Notes: generated by a model from the letters alone, not told the origin. DNA of 40,827 nucleotides from CAVDAL01 sp963606965 (GCA_963606965.1 CAVDAL010000123.1:1-40827); one strand, 5' to 3'; shown: positions 16,872-25,127, counted from the first letter of the stretch. Translations and numbers: made by a program.

Positions 16872-19526
16872 ATGGCTGATGAAAATTTTCCAGGAGAAGA
16901 TGACGCTCCTAAACATGTAGTTTCAGACAGTGCTGAAAAAGCAATTCAGACAAATATTGGTATTTCAGACGTTAATGTTGGAAAAATCTCGGAAACTGAT
17001 TTCGCAAAAGAAATGGAAACGTCCTTCCTTGAATATTCCATGTCTGTTATTGTTGCACGTGCTTTACCGGATGTGCGCGATGGTTTAAAGCCTGTTCACC
17101 GCCGTATTTTATGGGCGATGAATGAAAGTGGAATTACACCTTCAAAACCTCATGTAAAATCTGCTCGTCCTGTTGGTGATTGTATGGGTAAATATCACCC
17201 ACATGGCGATGCTGCAATCTATGACACAATGGTTCGTTTGGCGCAAGACTTTAATATGCGCGTTCCATTGATTGATGGTCATGGCAACTTTGGTTCAATT
17301 GATGGTGATTCTGCTGCTGCTATGCGTTATACAGAAGCTCGCCTTAATAAAGCTTCTATGGAACTGCTTCGTGAAATTGATAAAGAAACAGTTGATTGGC
17401 AACCAAATTATGATGAATCTTTATTAGAACCAAAAGTTTTACCTGCTCGTTTCCCGAACTTACTTGTAAATGGTTCTGCTGGTATTGCTGTTGGTATGGC
17501 AACAAACATTCCACCTCATAACTTGGGTGAAACAATTGATGCCACAATCGCACAGATGGAAAATCCAGATATCACTCTTGAAGAGTTGATGGAAATTATT
17601 CCTGGTCCAGACTTTCCAACTGGCGCCATGATTATGGGTTCTGAAGGAATTAAGCAAGCGTATGAAACAGGTCGCGGCAGCATTACAATTCGCTCAAAAG
17701 CTCATATTGAAAAGAATGCATCTGGTAAGCAGCGCATTGTTGTTACAGAAATTCCTTATCAAGTAAACAAGTTAAAGCTTATTGAAAAGATAGGCGAGCT
17801 TGTTAAGCAGAAAAAGATTACAGAAATTTCTGGCTTAAATGATGAATCAGACCGCAAAGGTATGCGCATTGTAATTGACTTAAAGCGCGGTGAAGAACCG
17901 CAAGTCGTTTTAAACAAGCTTTATAAACATACTCAATTACAAACTGGTTTTGGTATCATAAATCTTGCATTAGTGGATGGTATTCCAAGAGTCTTAAGCT
18001 TGAAAGAAATGCTCCACCACTATATTGTTCACCAAGAAGATGTTATTACTCGCCGCACAAAATATGATTTGCGCAAAGCTGAAGAACGTGCTCATATTTT
18101 GGAAGGCTACAAGATTGCTCTTGATAATATCGATGAAGTTATTGAAATTATCAAGAAGTCACAAACTGATGCTGATGCTCGCGCTGCTTTAATGAAGCGT
18201 TTTGGATTAACTGAAATTCAAACAAATGCAATTCTTGAAATGAAATTGCGTCGCTTGACTGGTTTGGAACGCGACAAGATTGAAAAGGAATTAGCTGAGC
18301 TTCTTGAAAAGATTGCATATTATAAGAAGGTCTTAAGTGATGAACGTGAAATCATTCGCATTATTAAAGAAGAGCTTCTTGAAATTAAAGGTAAATATGC
18401 AGACAAGCGCCGTACAACAATTGGTGACGAACCTCGCGACTTAGATGTTGAAGATTTAATTGCAGAAGAAGATATGGTTGTAACAATCACTCGCAGTGGT
18501 TATATCAAGCGTCTTCCTGTTGCAACTTATAGACAACAAAAGCGTGGTGGCAAGGGCAAAGCTGGCGTCAACTTAAAAGATGATGACTTTGTTGAACAGC
18601 TATTTGTTGCAAGCACACATGATTACATGCTCTTCTTTAGCAGCTTTGGTAAAGTTTATCGTTTGAAAGTTCATCAAATTCCTCTTGGAAGCCGTCATGC
18701 TCGTGGTACTGCTATTGTTAATTTGCTCCCATATGAAAAAGGGGAAAAGACAGCAGCTGTTATTAACACGCGTGACTTCCCAGAAGATAATTATTTATTG
18801 TTCGGCACAAGCCATGGCATGATTAAAAAGACAGCAATGTCACAATATAAGAATGGCCGCAGTTCAGGCTTAATTGCTATTAAGTTGCGCGAAGGCGATG
18901 AACTTATTGCTGTTCGCAGGAGCAAACCAAATTCAAGCATCATGATGGTTAGCAGTGCAGGCAAAGCTGCACACTTCCTTGATAGTGAAGTTAGAGCTAT
19001 GGGTCGCGACACAAGTGGCGTTCGTGGTATGAATGTTGACACAGATAAAGGCGTTCGTGTTCTTGGTATGGAAATTGCTGACCCTGAAAGCGACTTGTTT
19101 GTTATTACTGAAAAAGGTTATGGCAAGCGCACTGCTGTGAAAGAATACCAGCTCAAGCACCGTGGCGGTATGGGTGTTAATACAATCAAGATGACAGCTG
19201 CTAAAGGCAATCTTGCTGCAATGAAAGTTATCGATGACTCAAATGAAGTAATGATTGTTTCTGAAGAAGGCGTTGTTATTCGTGTTAAAGCAAGCGATAT
19301 TAGTCGCCAAGGTTGTGCAACACAAGGCGTTAAAGTCATGAATATGATTGGTGATGATAAAGTTGTTGCTGTTGCTAGAATGGCAGCTGGTAATAAAAAG
19401 AAGAAAGCCTCTGAAGCAACACAAGGTCAAACAAGCTTTTTTGATGAAGAAGTTTCAGGGCAACTGAAAAGCGAAGTGTCATTAACAGAAGAAGATGATG
19501 ATGACGAACTTGAGTTAACTGAATAA
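16872..19526 (+). CDS. gyrA: DNA gyrase subunit A
   Basis: The 884-residue DNA-cleaving subunit. The catalytic tyrosine is Tyr153 in AMRYTEARL. The quinolone-determining segment reads YHPHGDAAIYD, so the residue equivalent to E. coli Ser83 is Ala114, while Asp118 (E. coli Asp87) is kept. The GyrA box needed for DNA wrapping is QKRGGKG at 556-562 (QRRGGKG in most species), opening the beta-pinwheel domain, so this is gyrase rather than topoisomerase IV ParC. An extra N-terminal acidic extension of about 35 residues and an Asp/Glu-rich tail flank the core. GGGGAGGA precedes the ATG. Confidence 0.97.
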   Translation: MADENFPGEDDAPKHVVSDSAEKAIQTNIGISDVNVGKISETDFAKEMETSFLEYSMSVIVARALPDVRDGLKPVHRRILWAMNESGITPSKPHVKSARPVGDCMGKYHPHGDAAIYDTMVRLAQDFNMRVPLIDGHGNFGSIDGDSAAAMRYTEARLNKASMELLREIDKETVDWQPNYDESLLEPKVLPARFPNLLVNGSAGIAVGMATNIPPHNLGETIDATIAQMENPDITLEELMEIIPGPDFPTGAMIMGSEGIKQAYETGRGSITIRSKAHIEKNASGKQRIVVTEIPYQVNKLKLIEKIGELVKQKKITEISGLNDESDRKGMRIVIDLKRGEEPQVVLNKLYKHTQLQTGFGIINLALVDGIPRVLSLKEMLHHYIVHQEDVITRRTKYDLRKAEERAHILEGYKIALDNIDEVIEIIKKSQTDADARAALMKRFGLTEIQTNAILEMKLRRLTGLERDKIEKELAELLEKIAYYKKVLSDEREIIRIIKEELLEIKGKYADKRRTTIGDEPRDLDVEDLIAEEDMVVTITRSGYIKRLPVATYRQQKRGGKGKAGVNLKDDDFVEQLFVASTHDYMLFFSSFGKVYRLKVHQIPLGSRHARGTAIVNLLPYEKGEKTAAVINTRDFPEDNYLLFGTSHGMIKKTAMSQYKNGRSSGLIAIKLREGDELIAVRRSKPNSSIMMVSSAGKAAHFLDSEVRAMGRDTSGVRGMNVDTDKGVRVLGMEIADPESDLFVITEKGYGKRTAVKEYQLKHRGGMGVNTIKMTAAKGNLAAMKVIDDSNEVMIVSEEGVVIRVKASDISRQGCATQGVKVMNMIGDDKVVAVARMAAGNKKKKASEATQGQTSFFDEEVSGQLKSEVSLTEEDDDDELELTE

Positions 19527-19565
19527 GTTTAGTTGTGTGTAATAACTAATTTACTTTTAAGTGAG

Positions 19566-19594
19566 GCGCTGGCAAAATTGCCAGCACCTTTTCT
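19566..19594 (+). terminator. Terminator after gyrA
   Basis: GCTGGCAA (19568-19575) / TTGCCAGC (19578-19585) forms an 8-bp stem followed by ACCTTTTC, an intrinsic terminator shape just after the gyrA stop. Confidence 0.75.
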
Positions 19595-19644
19595 TTCATT
19601 TAAAAGTTTAACTAAAAGTTTTTCCGGACTTAAAATTTTAGAAA

Positions 19645-19677
19645 TAAAAAATGTGGCTGGCAAAGTTGCCAGCCACA
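19645..19677 (-). terminator. Terminator of the bifunctional-nuclease gene
   Basis: A perfect 12-bp stem TGTGGCTGGCAA / TTGCCAGCCACA (19652-19663 and 19666-19677) is followed on the minus strand by a T-run. It faces the gyrA terminator and shares its GCTGGCAA core. Confidence 0.8.
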
Positions 19678-19709
19678 CCACTTAAAGAAAGAAAGAAAAA
19701 TCTTAATTA

Positions 19710-20210
19710 TTAAACAAAATCATCCGGAGTTACATTTTGAACAAACTTATGGAATTCTTCTAATTCAATTTTCTTTTCTGCACCAGGAGCAAGTGAGCGA
19801 GGTGTGCTTGCTGCTTCCATAACTTTTTCATCAACAAAAATTGGAGCATCGCAACGAATTGCTAAAGCAATTGCATCGCTTGGCCTTGCGTCGACTCGCA
19901 CACAAGTGTTCATGCCTTGCCTGATGATTAAAGATGAGTGGAAGACTGTTCCGTCAACACTATCAATAAGTACTCGTACTAATTCTCCATTTAATGCATC
20001 AATAACGCTTTTCATAAGCGAATGCGTTAACGGGCGAGGCTGCTTATTGTGCTCTAAAGCAGCAGCAATTGCTGTTGCTTCAGCAGAGCCAACCCAAATG
20101 GGAAGAGTTACATCTTTAAATTTTTCATTCTGATTTAAAGAACAAAGAGTTAAAACAGAAGGGGAGGGTGCAAGTCCGAGCATTAAGGACTCAATGCGAA
20201 CTGGAATCAT
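19710..20210 (-). CDS. Bifunctional nuclease family (BFN/DUF151) protein
   Basis: A 166-residue protein with the BFN domain over most of its length: LPIWVGSAEATAIAAAL (about 36-52), RPLTHSLM, and the signature RVDARPSDAIALAIR (about 104-118) with PIFVDEKV. Plant and archaeal members have been reported to have RNase and DNase activity; the bacterial role is not settled. A GGAGGTG ribosome site precedes the ATG. It is transcribed alone, convergent to gyrA, with its own terminator. Confidence 0.88.
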   Translation of the reverse strand: MIPVRIESLMLGLAPSPSVLTLCSLNQNEKFKDVTLPIWVGSAEATAIAAALEHNKQPRPLTHSLMKSVIDALNGELVRVLIDSVDGTVFHSSLIIRQGMNTCVRVDARPSDAIALAIRCDAPIFVDEKVMEAASTPRSLAPGAEKKIELEEFHKFVQNVTPDDFV

Positions 20211-20656
20211 TTATGCACCTCCAAGAATAAAAAAAGTTAATGTGTATACGATACCACTACTTTTGCTTTTGTCACCAAAATGCTGCCAAAATAATCATTC
20301 TGCAACCCAAACTTATATTCTAAAGTGTGATCGTCTAGACGCTACTTTCGGCTCAAAGGGCTCCACACCCGCAGCACAAAAAATGAAACTAAGTCTCGTA
20401 ATCGTTCGCTTCGCTCACTAAGCCTCGACTCACGAGCTCCATTTTTGCACTGCTTTCGCAGTATTCTCTTCGTCAGTACCAGCAACACATTTTAATAGAA
20501 TTCAGGGTGCCGTCACGAAGCCGACTCGTGAGCTAGAGGTGCAAAATTCAATTTGCGGGACCGAGCGCCTGGGACCGCGGAGCGCAGCCCCCGCGAGGTG
20601 CAAATTAAATTTTGTGCCTTGGGTAGCGAACCGGAGGCTGAGGATGGCATCCTGAA
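20211..20656. other. Structured non-coding region of unusual base composition
   Basis: About 445 bp without a convincing gene. The right half is much richer in G+C than its surroundings (for example 20555-20600). AATTCAGGGTGCCGTC (20499-20514) and GATGGCATCCTGAATT (20643-20658) are inverted repeats whose two differences become G-U pairs in plus-strand RNA. Inside are a 59-bp-offset near-direct repeat (GAGGTGCAAA at 20536 and 20595), a small hairpin around GCAAAATTCAATTTGC, and GGGACCG twice. Further left are TCGTGAGC/GACTCACGAGCT-like motifs. It matches no RNA family I recognise; it may be a structured RNA or a dispersed repeat. Confidence 0.5.
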
Positions 20657-21199
20657 TTACTCTTTGTGCAATGAGTCGTGATCTTTTTCGCGATTTAAGC
20701 GTTCTTCATAATCAGCAACAATTTCTGCGACAACACTCAAGCCAATTTCATTTGCATCTTTTGCATTAATATCAATGCCAATTGGCATATGCACAGTGTC
20801 AAGAAGTTCATCGCTAATTCCTTGTTCAGTAGCAAATTCACGGACTTTGCGAATATGTTTAGCACTGCCCATCATCCCAATATAGTGCGCATTTGTGCCT
20901 AGTGCCCAAGTTACACCTTGATTATCGTATGTGTGCCCGCGAGTGATTACACAAATGTAATCATTTTCTTGCGGGTCAATGCCAGCATTTTTTCCTGCTT
21001 GTGGGTCTTCCATTAACTTGTTGAAATCAAAGCAAATAAGCTCTGCATTAGGGAAGCGAGATTGATCAAGCTTTTCTTCATCATAATCAATAAGCTTTAC
21101 AGGAAAGTCAACAACAGCTGCAATATTTGCTAAAGCTTCATTAACTGTCCCTGCTCCAAGAACATAAATTGTGCTTTCTTTAATTTCTTCTGCATTCAT
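20657..21199 (-). CDS. XdhC-type Rossmann-domain protein, molybdoenzyme maturation
   Basis: A 180-residue protein corresponding to the C-terminal Rossmann domain of XdhC/CoxI factors, which bind and sulfurate or insert molybdenum cofactor in hydroxylases. Landmarks are IYVLGAGTVNEALANIA (about 11-27), DYICVITRGHTYDNQGV, HYIGMMGSAKH and PIGIDINAKDANEIGLSVVAEI truncated to the family pattern PIGxDI-x-EI-x-AEI. The N-terminal CoxI domain, with its cysteine involved in cofactor sulfuration in studied members, is absent, so this is a lone Rossmann form. It starts 3 bp after the DUF364 gene and is the last gene of the molybdenum-cofactor operon. Confidence 0.75.
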   Translation of the reverse strand: MNAEEIKESTIYVLGAGTVNEALANIAAVVDFPVKLIDYDEEKLDQSRFPNAELICFDFNKLMEDPQAGKNAGIDPQENDYICVITRGHTYDNQGVTWALGTNAHYIGMMGSAKHIRKVREFATEQGISDELLDTVHMPIGIDINAKDANEIGLSVVAEIVADYEERLNREKDHDSLHKE

Positions 21200-21202
21200 A
21201 AT

Positions 21203-22063
21203 TTATTCCTTTTTCTCGAGTCTAAACATTTTAATTCCACCATCAAAAAGCATGCCGCAGCCTTGCTTAACCATAACGCATGTTTTTTCAGGATCTTCAA
21301 CGACGCTACCAGCAATAACATCAACGCCCCACTTATAAAGGAAAGGGGAAGCAATTGCACTTGGACCTGTAAGTATTGTCATTGCATTTTTTGCAAGTGT
21401 CAACAATCGCGGTGCTGTCTTATTAATTAAAGTGACGCCTGTCATGAAGAAGAAGTCAGCAGAAGGAACAACATATTCGCAGGCAGGGTCAGGTGTGTCT
21501 AGCGGGTCACCGCAATTGCGTTCCAAAACAATAGTGTCTGCAATTTCTGCAACGCGGTCGACATGAGGGAAGTGCCCAACAATTACAACTTTTTTGCCTT
21601 GTACACGGTCGCGATAAACTTCAAAGATGTCACTCTTGTTAACTTTGCCAGAAGCTTCATCAATGCCGCGCTTGTCATAAACAGCACCGAGTTCTTCAAT
21701 TTTATCTGGTTGATTGTACCAAGCATTCAGTGCAGAAATTCCAATTGTTGCTTCTTGAAAATTCCACGACTTTGAAAGTTGAGCAACATCGCGAAGTTCA
21801 AGACCGCGCAAGTCACTTGTATAATTGCGAGTGCGCGCTCCACCTGTTGTGCTGAAGCTAACGCCCATGCCGCATTCTGAATCTAGATAGCTCCAGTGAG
21901 AACCAAAGCAATAATCTTTAACTTGAATGCCTTCAGGAATTCCTGCAATCAAATGATTGTAAAATTTCCAAGGTGTGTTGTGGTCATCTGTGCCAGGAAT
22001 GATAATTGAACTTGGCTTTTCACTGCTGCCGCTGCAGCATTCTTTATATTTGCATCCGCTCAT
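21203..22063 (-). CDS. DUF4213/DUF364 putative heavy-metal chelation protein (copy A)
   Basis: A 286-residue protein with an N-terminal DUF4213 region (about 20-110) and a C-terminal DUF364 domain (about 140-285). DUF364 landmarks are KKVVIVGHFPHVDRVAE (about 154-170), PSADFFFMTGVTLINKTAPR and ILTGPSAIASPFLYKWGVD. The family is annotated as putative heavy-metal chelation and resembles a Rossmann fold, but the reaction is unknown. The N-terminus carries Cys4, Cys9 and Cys10 in CKYKECC, absent from copy B and possibly metal-binding. Between a methyltransferase and the XdhC-like gene, it probably handles metal or cofactor for a molybdo- or tungstoenzyme; that is inference. GAGGAA precedes the ATG. 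Confidence 0.8.
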   Translation of the reverse strand: MSGCKYKECCSGSSEKPSSIIIPGTDDHNTPWKFYNHLIAGIPEGIQVKDYCFGSHWSYLDSECGMGVSFSTTGGARTRNYTSDLRGLELRDVAQLSKSWNFQEATIGISALNAWYNQPDKIEELGAVYDKRGIDEASGKVNKSDIFEVYRDRVQGKKVVIVGHFPHVDRVAEIADTIVLERNCGDPLDTPDPACEYVVPSADFFFMTGVTLINKTAPRLLTLAKNAMTILTGPSAIASPFLYKWGVDVIAGSVVEDPEKTCVMVKQGCGMLFDGGIKMFRLEKKE

Positions 22064-22101
22064 TGTTCCTCGATTTTAGTTTTCCAACATTATTCTTATT
22101 A

Positions 22102-22980
22102 TTATAAATCCCATGATATAAATGCCCAGCTAGAAAAAACAGGATAATCTCTTGTCCAAACAACTGTGCCATCTTCTTTTGTGCGTGTTGTTAAATGCTC
22201 TTCAAAAAAATGCTCCAGTTTTTCTTCTTCATCGATTCCAACTTCACGCAAAGATTCACGTATTGAATTTCTAGCAATTTCTTCGCTTTCATATGAATCA
22301 AATTTTTCATTACGAATATATCTAAGTTCTGGCGCTCGCCCAAGCGCAAAAAGCATATTCATAGCAATTACATGTGCTCCACCATAAACAAGCTTTCTGT
22401 GAAGATATCTCCACAAGCCTTCATCATACCTGGGGCGTTCCCCAGTTGGCAAAGTTATGCAGACGCGTCGTTTTGCACGCGACTCAAGTTTTTCTAAAGT
22501 GGGTTGCAAATCTTCAACAGCAATAGAGCGACTAGCAAAAGCTACATCTGCAATTTTTTCTGGAATGCCAGCTGCGTCCCAGTCATCAGTCCAACTTGCC
22601 TGAACTGTGCAAACTTCTCCAGCTTTTAAATTAGTATTTTCCAAACTATTAGAACTCACAACTTTGCTGCCTGAAAGCTCAACATTTTCCTTTAGATAAC
22701 GAAGCATTTCTCCAGAGAAATCTGCAGCAATAACAGGATGGCCTTCTTGTGCTAGTGGCACAGTTAATGTGCCAGCCCCGCAGCCCATGTCAAAGATAGT
22801 TTCGCCACTTTTGAGCTGTGCATATTCTAAAAATAAATCTTTATAACTTGATTGACCAGAACGCTTATTAAAGCTTTCTGCTCTGCCATCCCAATATGTC
22901 GCGCTATCTGGTTTATAACGTGATTTTTCACGCTCAATCCAAACTTGGCGCCAATCAATATCGCAAGGATTATTATTCAT
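22102..22980 (-). CDS. Class I SAM-dependent methyltransferase (copy A)
   Basis: A 292-residue protein with a standard SAM motif I, IFDMGCGAGTLTVPLA at 62-76, and acidic motif II AADFS around 85-89. It is paralogous to the gene at 23389: both share a DDWDAA or DDWEAA segment, ASRSI/ASRSLxxED, KRRVCIT and an almost identical C-terminus SSWAFISW / SAWAFISW. The substrate is unknown. ATG 22980 is chosen because it overlaps the MoaE-like stop by 8 bp (translational coupling); a longer frame back to 23025 would run deep into that gene. It and its paralogue flank the MoaE-like gene. Confidence 0.8.
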   Translation of the reverse strand: MNNNPCDIDWRQVWIEREKSRYKPDSATYWDGRAESFNKRSGQSSYKDLFLEYAQLKSGETIFDMGCGAGTLTVPLAQEGHPVIAADFSGEMLRYLKENVELSGSKVVSSNSLENTNLKAGEVCTVQASWTDDWDAAGIPEKIADVAFASRSIAVEDLQPTLEKLESRAKRRVCITLPTGERPRYDEGLWRYLHRKLVYGGAHVIAMNMLFALGRAPELRYIRNEKFDSYESEEIARNSIRESLREVGIDEEEKLEHFFEEHLTTRTKEDGTVVWTRDYPVFSSWAFISWDL

Positions 22981-23371
22981 AATAAATCTCTTTTTCCACA
23001 ACAAGGTCATTTTTGATATGAGCAACGAGTTTAACTAAAGCATCAACACAGTTTGGACGAATATCAGCGCCAACCATTACATACATTAGCGAATCGCCAA
23101 CATCAACTGTTCCTTCATTTAGCCAAGTGCGAACATAATAAACGCCTGGCCATGTTAAAGCTTCCTTTTCTGCTGCAGCCAAACCTTGCGTATCATAAGA
23201 AAATTCGACGCTTTTCACACGGGGTAAGCCTTGAGCACCTTCGCGCACTTCCTTTTTTGCGCTTTCACGCACTGTGCCATTGTGAGTTAAAAACATACCG
23301 CACTTTTTAGCTACATCGCTTTGTTTAGCCTGCGCAAGCCATTCATCAATTGACGGTTCTTCTTTTGCCAT
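22973..23371 (-). CDS. moaE: Divergent MoaE-like protein (molybdopterin synthase large subunit fold)
   Basis: A 132-residue protein aligning along its length with MoaE: GMFLTHNGTVRES matches the strand and loop around E. coli TFTGKVRN, NEGTVDVGDSLMYVMVGADIR matches the GELxPGDxIVxVxVxxxHR region truncated here to NEGTVDVGDS, and AHIKNDLVVEKE matches the DYLKxxxPFWKRE end. Lys in HIK corresponds to catalytic Lys119 and Lys in EKE to Lys126. The usual HR before the GEL turn is missing (RTWLNEG). MoaE with MoaD converts cPMP to molybdopterin in the cytoplasm; no MoaD is nearby. The symbol is tentative because the family divergence is large. Confidence 0.6.
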   Translation of the reverse strand: MAKEEPSIDEWLAQAKQSDVAKKCGMFLTHNGTVRESAKKEVREGAQGLPRVKSVEFSYDTQGLAAAEKEALTWPGVYYVRTWLNEGTVDVGDSLMYVMVGADIRPNCVDALVKLVAHIKNDLVVEKEIYYE

Positions 23372-23388
23372 AACTTATTCCCATCTTT

Positions 23389-24225
23389 TTAAGCATCTTC
23401 GCTTGAATGAAAAACAATATCTTTGTTTATATCATTGTCGTCGATAAATTTATTCCAAGAAATAAAAGCCCATGCAGAAAAAGCACCATCATTACAAACC
23501 CAACCGTGCATTTCAGGGTTATTTTCATCTTTATATTCTTCGATATACATATTGCAATATTCTTCAAATTTTGGAATATCAAAGCTATCAATGTGTTTAG
23601 CTTTGTGCTTTAAGTGTTCTATTAAAGCTACTTTGGTGGGGAAGATGTCTACGCGTTTATCAATCATATAATCAACTTCGACCATGCGCCCCAAATCAAG
23701 AGCTGCTTTTACAACTCTTGCAAAGTCAAAAGTGCTAGGACTTGGTCTGCCAAGAAAAGCCTCAACTCTATTTGTCCAACACACATCGCCCTGCGCACGT
23801 GTTGTAATGCAAACACGGCGCTTGGCATGTGCATCAAGCTTTGCAACAGCATCTTCAATATCTTCAGCAAGTAAAGAACGTGAAGCAATTGCAACATCGC
23901 AAATAGGGATTTGTGCGGCTTCCCAGTCATCTTCCCAGCTCAAAAGCTTAGTTTTTAAATTTGTGATGCCTTCAGTTGCTATAACTTCTTCAACAGTATT
24001 AAGCATGCCTTGTGAAAAATCAGCACAAAAAACTTCATGTCCTTCATCAGAAAGCGGAATGCACAATGTGCCAGAACCGCAACCCATGTCTAAGACAGTT
24101 TCACCCGGTTTGATCTTTGCGCGTTGCAAAAATTCATCGCAATATGCGGTGCGGCGCTTGTAAGAATAAAACGGGTGTGCGTGTTCGTTCCAAAATTCAG
24201 CAGTCCTGTGCTTGTCTTTTGCCAC
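23389..24225 (-). CDS. Class I SAM-dependent methyltransferase (copy B)
   Basis: A 278-residue paralogue of the gene at 22102, with SAM motif I VLDMGCGSGTLCIP (44-57) and acidic FCADFS (66-71). Shared blocks are DDWEAA, ASRSLLAEDIEDA, KRRVCIT and SAWAFISWNK near the end, followed by a 20-residue acidic tail. The start is GTG at 24223-24225 with AAAAGGACC upstream and 13 bp after the DUF364 copy B stop. A longer frame to 24336 overlaps that gene and begins with a spurious hydrophobic stretch, so it is rejected. Its role in the cofactor cluster is unknown; methylation of a small molecule or of a maturing enzyme are both possible. Confidence 0.8.
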   Translation of the reverse strand: MAKDKHRTAEFWNEHAHPFYSYKRRTAYCDEFLQRAKIKPGETVLDMGCGSGTLCIPLSDEGHEVFCADFSQGMLNTVEEVIATEGITNLKTKLLSWEDDWEAAQIPICDVAIASRSLLAEDIEDAVAKLDAHAKRRVCITTRAQGDVCWTNRVEAFLGRPSPSTFDFARVVKAALDLGRMVEVDYMIDKRVDIFPTKVALIEHLKHKAKHIDSFDIPKFEEYCNMYIEEYKDENNPEMHGWVCNDGAFSAWAFISWNKFIDDNDINKDIVFHSSEDA

Positions 24226-24238
24226 GATAGAGGTCCTT

Positions 24239-25087
24239 TTAAAGTGGTTTAGAAATAACAAAGCGTTCTGCAGTTTTGCCAAAAAGATGATAACCACTGC
24301 CACCTTCTGCAAGCAAGTCAAGGCTGCCATCTGCATCTGTAACTACTGTGCCGCCAATCATTGTTATTCCAGCATCGAAATATACATCTGGCAACATGCT
24401 AACAGTTGGTCCTGTTACCAGAATTTCTGTGCCTTCATTTGCAGCGGCAACAAGACCATCAAGTGTGCCATTGATGACAGTTGTTCCTGTGATAACAAGC
24501 TGGCCTGCGTCTGGGATAATTTCAGTGCTTTTATCTGCTGGAATAAAGTGATCATATTCTTCTTCTTTTAAAGTGCGCTTGTCAAGTTCTGCAACATAAT
24601 ATGGAGCATTGTCAGTTTTCAGGCGCTTAAGCATTGGTGCAAGAGCACCAACAACCAAAGTTGGTTTTGTTTGGTCAACTTTAAAAACATCGAAAGCATC
24701 AACATTTGTTTCAACTGAATACTTCTTTCCATTTTCAAGCTGCGTGCCGTCTTCATCCCACAAAAAAGTGGAAAGAGCATTCATTGTTGCAATGCCAAGA
24801 GTGCGCTTTAAAACATTTTCATTTGAAACATCTTCAAGATATTGGGCAGCACTTCTGCCGCAAAGCTTGCCAGACAGGGGCATTGCCTTTGCAGAAGATG
24901 GACAGCAAACAGCTTCTGGAATTTCTTTTACTGGAGTGAAACATAAACCGCCATGTTGTGTGGAAAGTTTAACGCCAGAATAAAAAAGCCCAAAAACAGC
25001 ACGGTCAATGCAAATATCATCAAGGCGGCTGCCCAAGCGTTCAATTATTAAATCTCGTGTTTGAAGTAAAAGTGATTTATTTTCCAT
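24239..25087 (-). CDS. DUF4213/DUF364 putative heavy-metal chelation protein (copy B)
   Basis: A 282-residue protein with DUF4213 (about 10-95, including FYSGVKLSTQHGG) and DUF364 (about 135-260): PTLVVGALAPMLKRLK, then DAGQLVITGTTVINGTLDG and ILVTGPTVSMLPDVYFDAG. It is only distantly similar to copy A and lacks its N-terminal cysteine cluster, having instead CCPSSAK and KLCGRS near 60-75. TAGGAG precedes the ATG. It lies 41 bp after moeA, so it belongs to the same operon. Function unknown beyond the family label. Confidence 0.82.
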   Translation of the reverse strand: MENKSLLLQTRDLIIERLGSRLDDICIDRAVFGLFYSGVKLSTQHGGLCFTPVKEIPEAVCCPSSAKAMPLSGKLCGRSAAQYLEDVSNENVLKRTLGIATMNALSTFLWDEDGTQLENGKKYSVETNVDAFDVFKVDQTKPTLVVGALAPMLKRLKTDNAPYYVAELDKRTLKEEEYDHFIPADKSTEIIPDAGQLVITGTTVINGTLDGLVAAANEGTEILVTGPTVSMLPDVYFDAGITMIGGTVVTDADGSLDLLAEGGSGYHLFGKTAERFVISKPL

Positions 25088-25127
25088 TTTTTGCTCCTAA
25101 ATATTTGTTGAAAATGTCGCTAAATTC

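Noticed and set aside
20211..20656. SRP RNA, RNase P RNA or 6S RNA in the G+C-rich gap
   Set aside because: None of their conserved blocks was found on either strand.
22981..23025. A 15-codon upstream extension of methyltransferase copy A
   Set aside because: It runs deep into the MoaE-like gene; ATG 22980 overlaps that stop by only 8 bp, a usual coupling arrangement.
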